From Piscicola geometra (lineage: Eukaryota > Annelida > Clitellata > Hirudinida > Piscicolidae), in NCBI GenBank assembly GCA_943735955.1, contig OX030965.1, positions 5,107,503 through 5,171,502 of the forward strand: a stretch of 64,000 nucleotides of DNA. Direction: 5' to 3'. Shown piece after piece: positions 61,272 through 64,000 of this stretch; positions within the stretch are counted from its first letter, which is position 1; every line of letters begins with the position of its first letter. Both the position numbers and the translations under genes were made by a program. Under the pieces are notes generated by a model. It searched no databases and was not told the origin of the DNA. It worked only from the letters and a program-made list of their open reading frames with translations.

Positions 61272-64000
61272 ATGTCAAAAAATAATTTTAAATTAAAAGA
61301 TTTGAACGAAAATCTTGTCTGTCCGCTGTGCAATGGATATTTAATCGACGCGTCCACCATCACAAGCTGCTGCCATTCCTTTTGTCGATCATGTCTCCTC
61401 AAACGTCTGAACTTGAAGGCAGAGTGTCCCAAGTGTGGTGGCGCCAAAGTGAGGTTCCGAACAGACAGACTGCTGCAGAGGCTGGTATACAAAGTGGTTC
61501 CCAGCCTCTACGCAGACGAGATCTCCAAACGGCAGACATTTTCTGCAGCTAATCCTTGTGCACCTGATCTGTTGATACGTCAGGAGATCTCAAATGTAGA
61601 TGCATCCACACAGAATAACATCTCACACTCTCCCAACCAACCTACAGCAACTAAGCACCCACCAAAGCAAGCATCGTCCAACCACATTTTCACTTCATCT
61701 ATCTGTTTTAACCTTGAAGTGAATGGCAGATTGGGCGGAACTAATGACACCATCACTTTCCATCTCAACTGCCCTTCCATGTTCACTGTTGCCCATCTTC
61801 AAAAGTTTGTCAAAGCCAAATTTGGAATCTTTGATCCATGGAAAGTGCTTTTCCACCACGAGGGGGAACTTCTACTGGATCACTATAGCCTCATTGATGT
61901 TGCCTACATCACCAAAACTTGTCAGGTGAATTACATTTAATTTGTCATATATTTAAGTCATCACTTTGACTGTGTTACTTTGAATATTTGCATCTTAAAT
62001 ATTGAAAAGAAATGAATAAGGCATTAATTTATCACAACAACCAACCACAGACATCATCTCTCTATCTCGAGTTTGTGATATTGAATTTACACAACAACAA
62101 CAGCAACCAAAGTTTCACAGATCCAAAACACAACAACCTCAACACTATTACCACACTCAACAACAACACTGATGACAACAACTCTTTTCCAAATGCAAAA
62201 AATCAAGAGCATTTCAACATTTCATCATCTTCCCATGAAAACACTAACAAAAGGAGCACCAACTTGAGCAACCAAAAAGCTCTTGATGTTGTTGTTACTA
62301 CCACAACCACCACTACACACAGATCTCCTACAACAACCAAAAAATCCATAAATAAAACATCTCGTTTCACTACTATCTCAACAACAACTAAAGCTTGTCC
62401 CACCACTTCAACAACCACTCATAACTCTAAATCCTCTACCATCACCTCTACAACCTTTCCAACCACTTCCACTCCAACCACTTCCACTCCAACTACTTCC
62501 ACTCCAACCACCTCTACTCTAACCACCACCACTTCCACTCCAACCACCTCCACTCTAACCACCACCACTTCCACTCCAACCACCTCCACTCTAACCACCA
62601 CCACCTCAACTCCAACCACCACCACTCCAAGCACGACCACCACCACTCCAAGCACGACCACCACCATTCCAAGCACGACCACCAAAGGCAAGAGAAGTTA
62701 CAACAGACGCAAGCGCTTTTCCACCCTTTCCATTCGTTCCCTCCTCAAAAACTCCATCCGACCAATCAACCCCATTAAGCAAGAAGATGGTCTAATCCCA
62801 AATAATAATAATAATAATTACAATAATAAAAATAATAATAGTTCCACCAATGATAATGATGGTATCAATAATGTTAATAACAATACTAATGGTGATGATA
62901 ATAGTGTTATGAATGCTGTTGGTAATGATGAGCACGCAGATGAACAGATGGTAGATAAAAGAATGAAGATGGAGACAGTCAGTGAGGAGGAGGTAGAGAG
63001 GCATCTAAGGCTACGCAGACAAACAAACATGCTTACGGAATCATCAGCAGCAGCAGCATTAACATCATTACCACCTACTGTACTTGTATCATCACTATTA
63101 TCATCAACCCCAATATCATCATCATCATCACCATCGCCATCGCCATCCACCACGACTAACATTCCCTTACCTTCCAACGCTCTTCCTTGGAAACTGCCAA
63201 CACTTGTGAACGACTTCGAAAACAACAATAAAAATAACAATATTAATAACAACAACAGCAATAATAATGTTTATTTCAACAATATTCTCCAACAAAATCT
63301 TCTTTCCAATGGCTACAACCTCACCAACAACAACCTCACCAACAACAACCTCAACAACAACCACAACAACAGCAACACTTTTCTTTTAGGAAACACCAGC
63401 ATTATCAACAACAACAACAACAACAACGGTTCTCTCATCAACAACAACCAAAGCATCGTCTTTCTCCACAACCATCTTGTTGCCAACAACAACAACAATA
63501 TCCATGAAAACCAAAATCAAACAAACTTCAACAACAGCGAACAGGTTGCCATTCTTCTCAACGTTCCATACTCTAATGGAGTGCCCAACAACACTCAACT
63601 TACAAACAACATCCTCTACAACAACAACCTCAACAACAACCTCAACAACAACCTCAACAACAACCTCAACAACAACCTCTACAACCACCTCAACAACAAC
63701 CTCCACAACAACCTTCACAACAACCTCAACAACAACCTCAACAACAATGGTCATCTCATCTACAACGGCTACCATAGAGACGACTGCATTTACAACAACA
63801 AAAACAAAATTAACGCTCTGAACAACTCATACAACAATAACAAAAACTCTGTCAACAACAACACCGCAACATACAACAACTACAACAACAACAACACCGC
63901 AACATACAACAACAACAACAACAACACCGTAACATACAACAACATATCCACCGAGATTAATGAAAAGAGTGGTGTGGGTGGTGATGATGATGATCGTCAA
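61272..64000 (+). CDS. Polycomb group RING finger protein (PCGF2/4-Psc type) with long Asn-rich extension; 3' end outside window
   Basis: Exon 1 is 61272-61925; exon 2 starts at 62051 and stays open to the end of the window (650 codons). Residues 15-55 are a C3HC4 RING (CPLCNGYL, CCHSFCRSCLLKRL, CPKCGG), then the PCGF block RTDRLLQRLVYKVVPSLYADE. Residues ~145-230 form a RAWUL domain (FTVAHLQKFVKAKFGIFDPW, LIDVAYITKT) completed across the intron by SLYLEFVILNL. PCGF proteins partner RING1 in PRC1 for H2A ubiquitination and gene silencing in the nucleus. Exon 2 is then Thr/Ser/Pro-rich (tandem TSTPTTS-like repeats), has a basic patch (KGKRSYNRRKRF), an acidic helix (VSEEEVERHLRLRRQ), and ends in long Asn/Leu/Tyr repeats. 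Drosophila Psc and Su(z)2 also carry long disordered C-terminal regions. The absence of a stop over 1.9 kb of repeats supports true coding. Confidence 0.9.
62457..62690 (+). repeat. Tandem (ACTTCCACTCCAACC)-type coding repeat in the PCGF exon
   Basis: A Thr/Ser/Pro-coding minisatellite made of CCAACCACTTCCACT and CTCTAACCACCACC units, in frame with the RAWUL exon. Confidence 0.85.
63600..63950 (+). repeat. (CTCAACAACAAC)n and (CAA)n coding repeats in the PCGF exon
   Basis: About twelve CTCAACAACAAC-like units (Leu-Asn-Asn-Asn), then ACATACAACAACAACAACA units (Thr-Tyr-Asn-Asn), kept in the PCGF reading frame. Confidence 0.85.

Overview
This is a gene-dense animal nuclear sequence. Every recognisable gene is split by short GT-AG introns, and the families present (ARHGEF17, RET, TGF-beta ligand, translin, aquaporins, mevalonate diphosphate decarboxylase, COX4, amine GPCR, Polycomb RING protein) are typical metazoan genes. 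Non-coding DNA is AT-rich and full of micro- and minisatellites. Many coding exons carry Asn, Asp, Ser, Thr or Gln runs. I infer a non-vertebrate bilaterian with compact introns, plausibly a lophotrochozoan such as an annelid or leech; the species cannot be fixed from the sequence.

Layout. <1-7286 (+): the 3' thirteen exons of an ARHGEF17 (Rho-GEF) orthologue, covering its C-terminal beta-propeller. 7287-11693: gene-poor, with a long (CTA)n array. 11694-20153 (+): a RET receptor tyrosine kinase, 21 exons resolved from the second cadherin-like domain to the stop codon; the N-terminus is not found. 21049-22337 (+): a possible small acidic protein. 24400-25943 (-): a TGF-beta superfamily ligand, tail-to-tail with RET. 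27068-28853 (-): translin. 30197-39526 (+): three aquaporins. The first two lie in a ~4 kb tandem duplication whose copies differ by a TTAA-flanked MITE, SINE-like insertions and a minisatellite expansion. 40407-43220 (-): a complete 12-exon mevalonate diphosphate decarboxylase, divergent from COX4 (43759-44977, +). 45577-47875 (+): an unrecognised Cys-motif/coiled-coil protein. 51364-54831 (-): a serotonin-type GPCR. 55-61 kb: mostly non-coding, with weak minus-strand exon candidates. 61272->64000 (+): a Polycomb RING (PCGF) protein with a very long Asn-rich second exon running off the window.

Functional links. The closest to a system is the RET receptor beside a TGF-beta family gene. TGF-beta-type ligands acting through RET are known (GDF15-GFRAL-RET in mammals; Maverick with Gfrl and Ret in Drosophila), so this convergent pair is a candidate receptor-ligand neighbourhood. 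The ligand lacks the inter-chain cysteine. The receptor has a very large kinase insert and almost no C-terminal tail. The other genes look like unrelated neighbours.

Exon limits were derived by hand from splice sites and from reading phase carried across every junction. Where two splice sites were equally good, this is stated.
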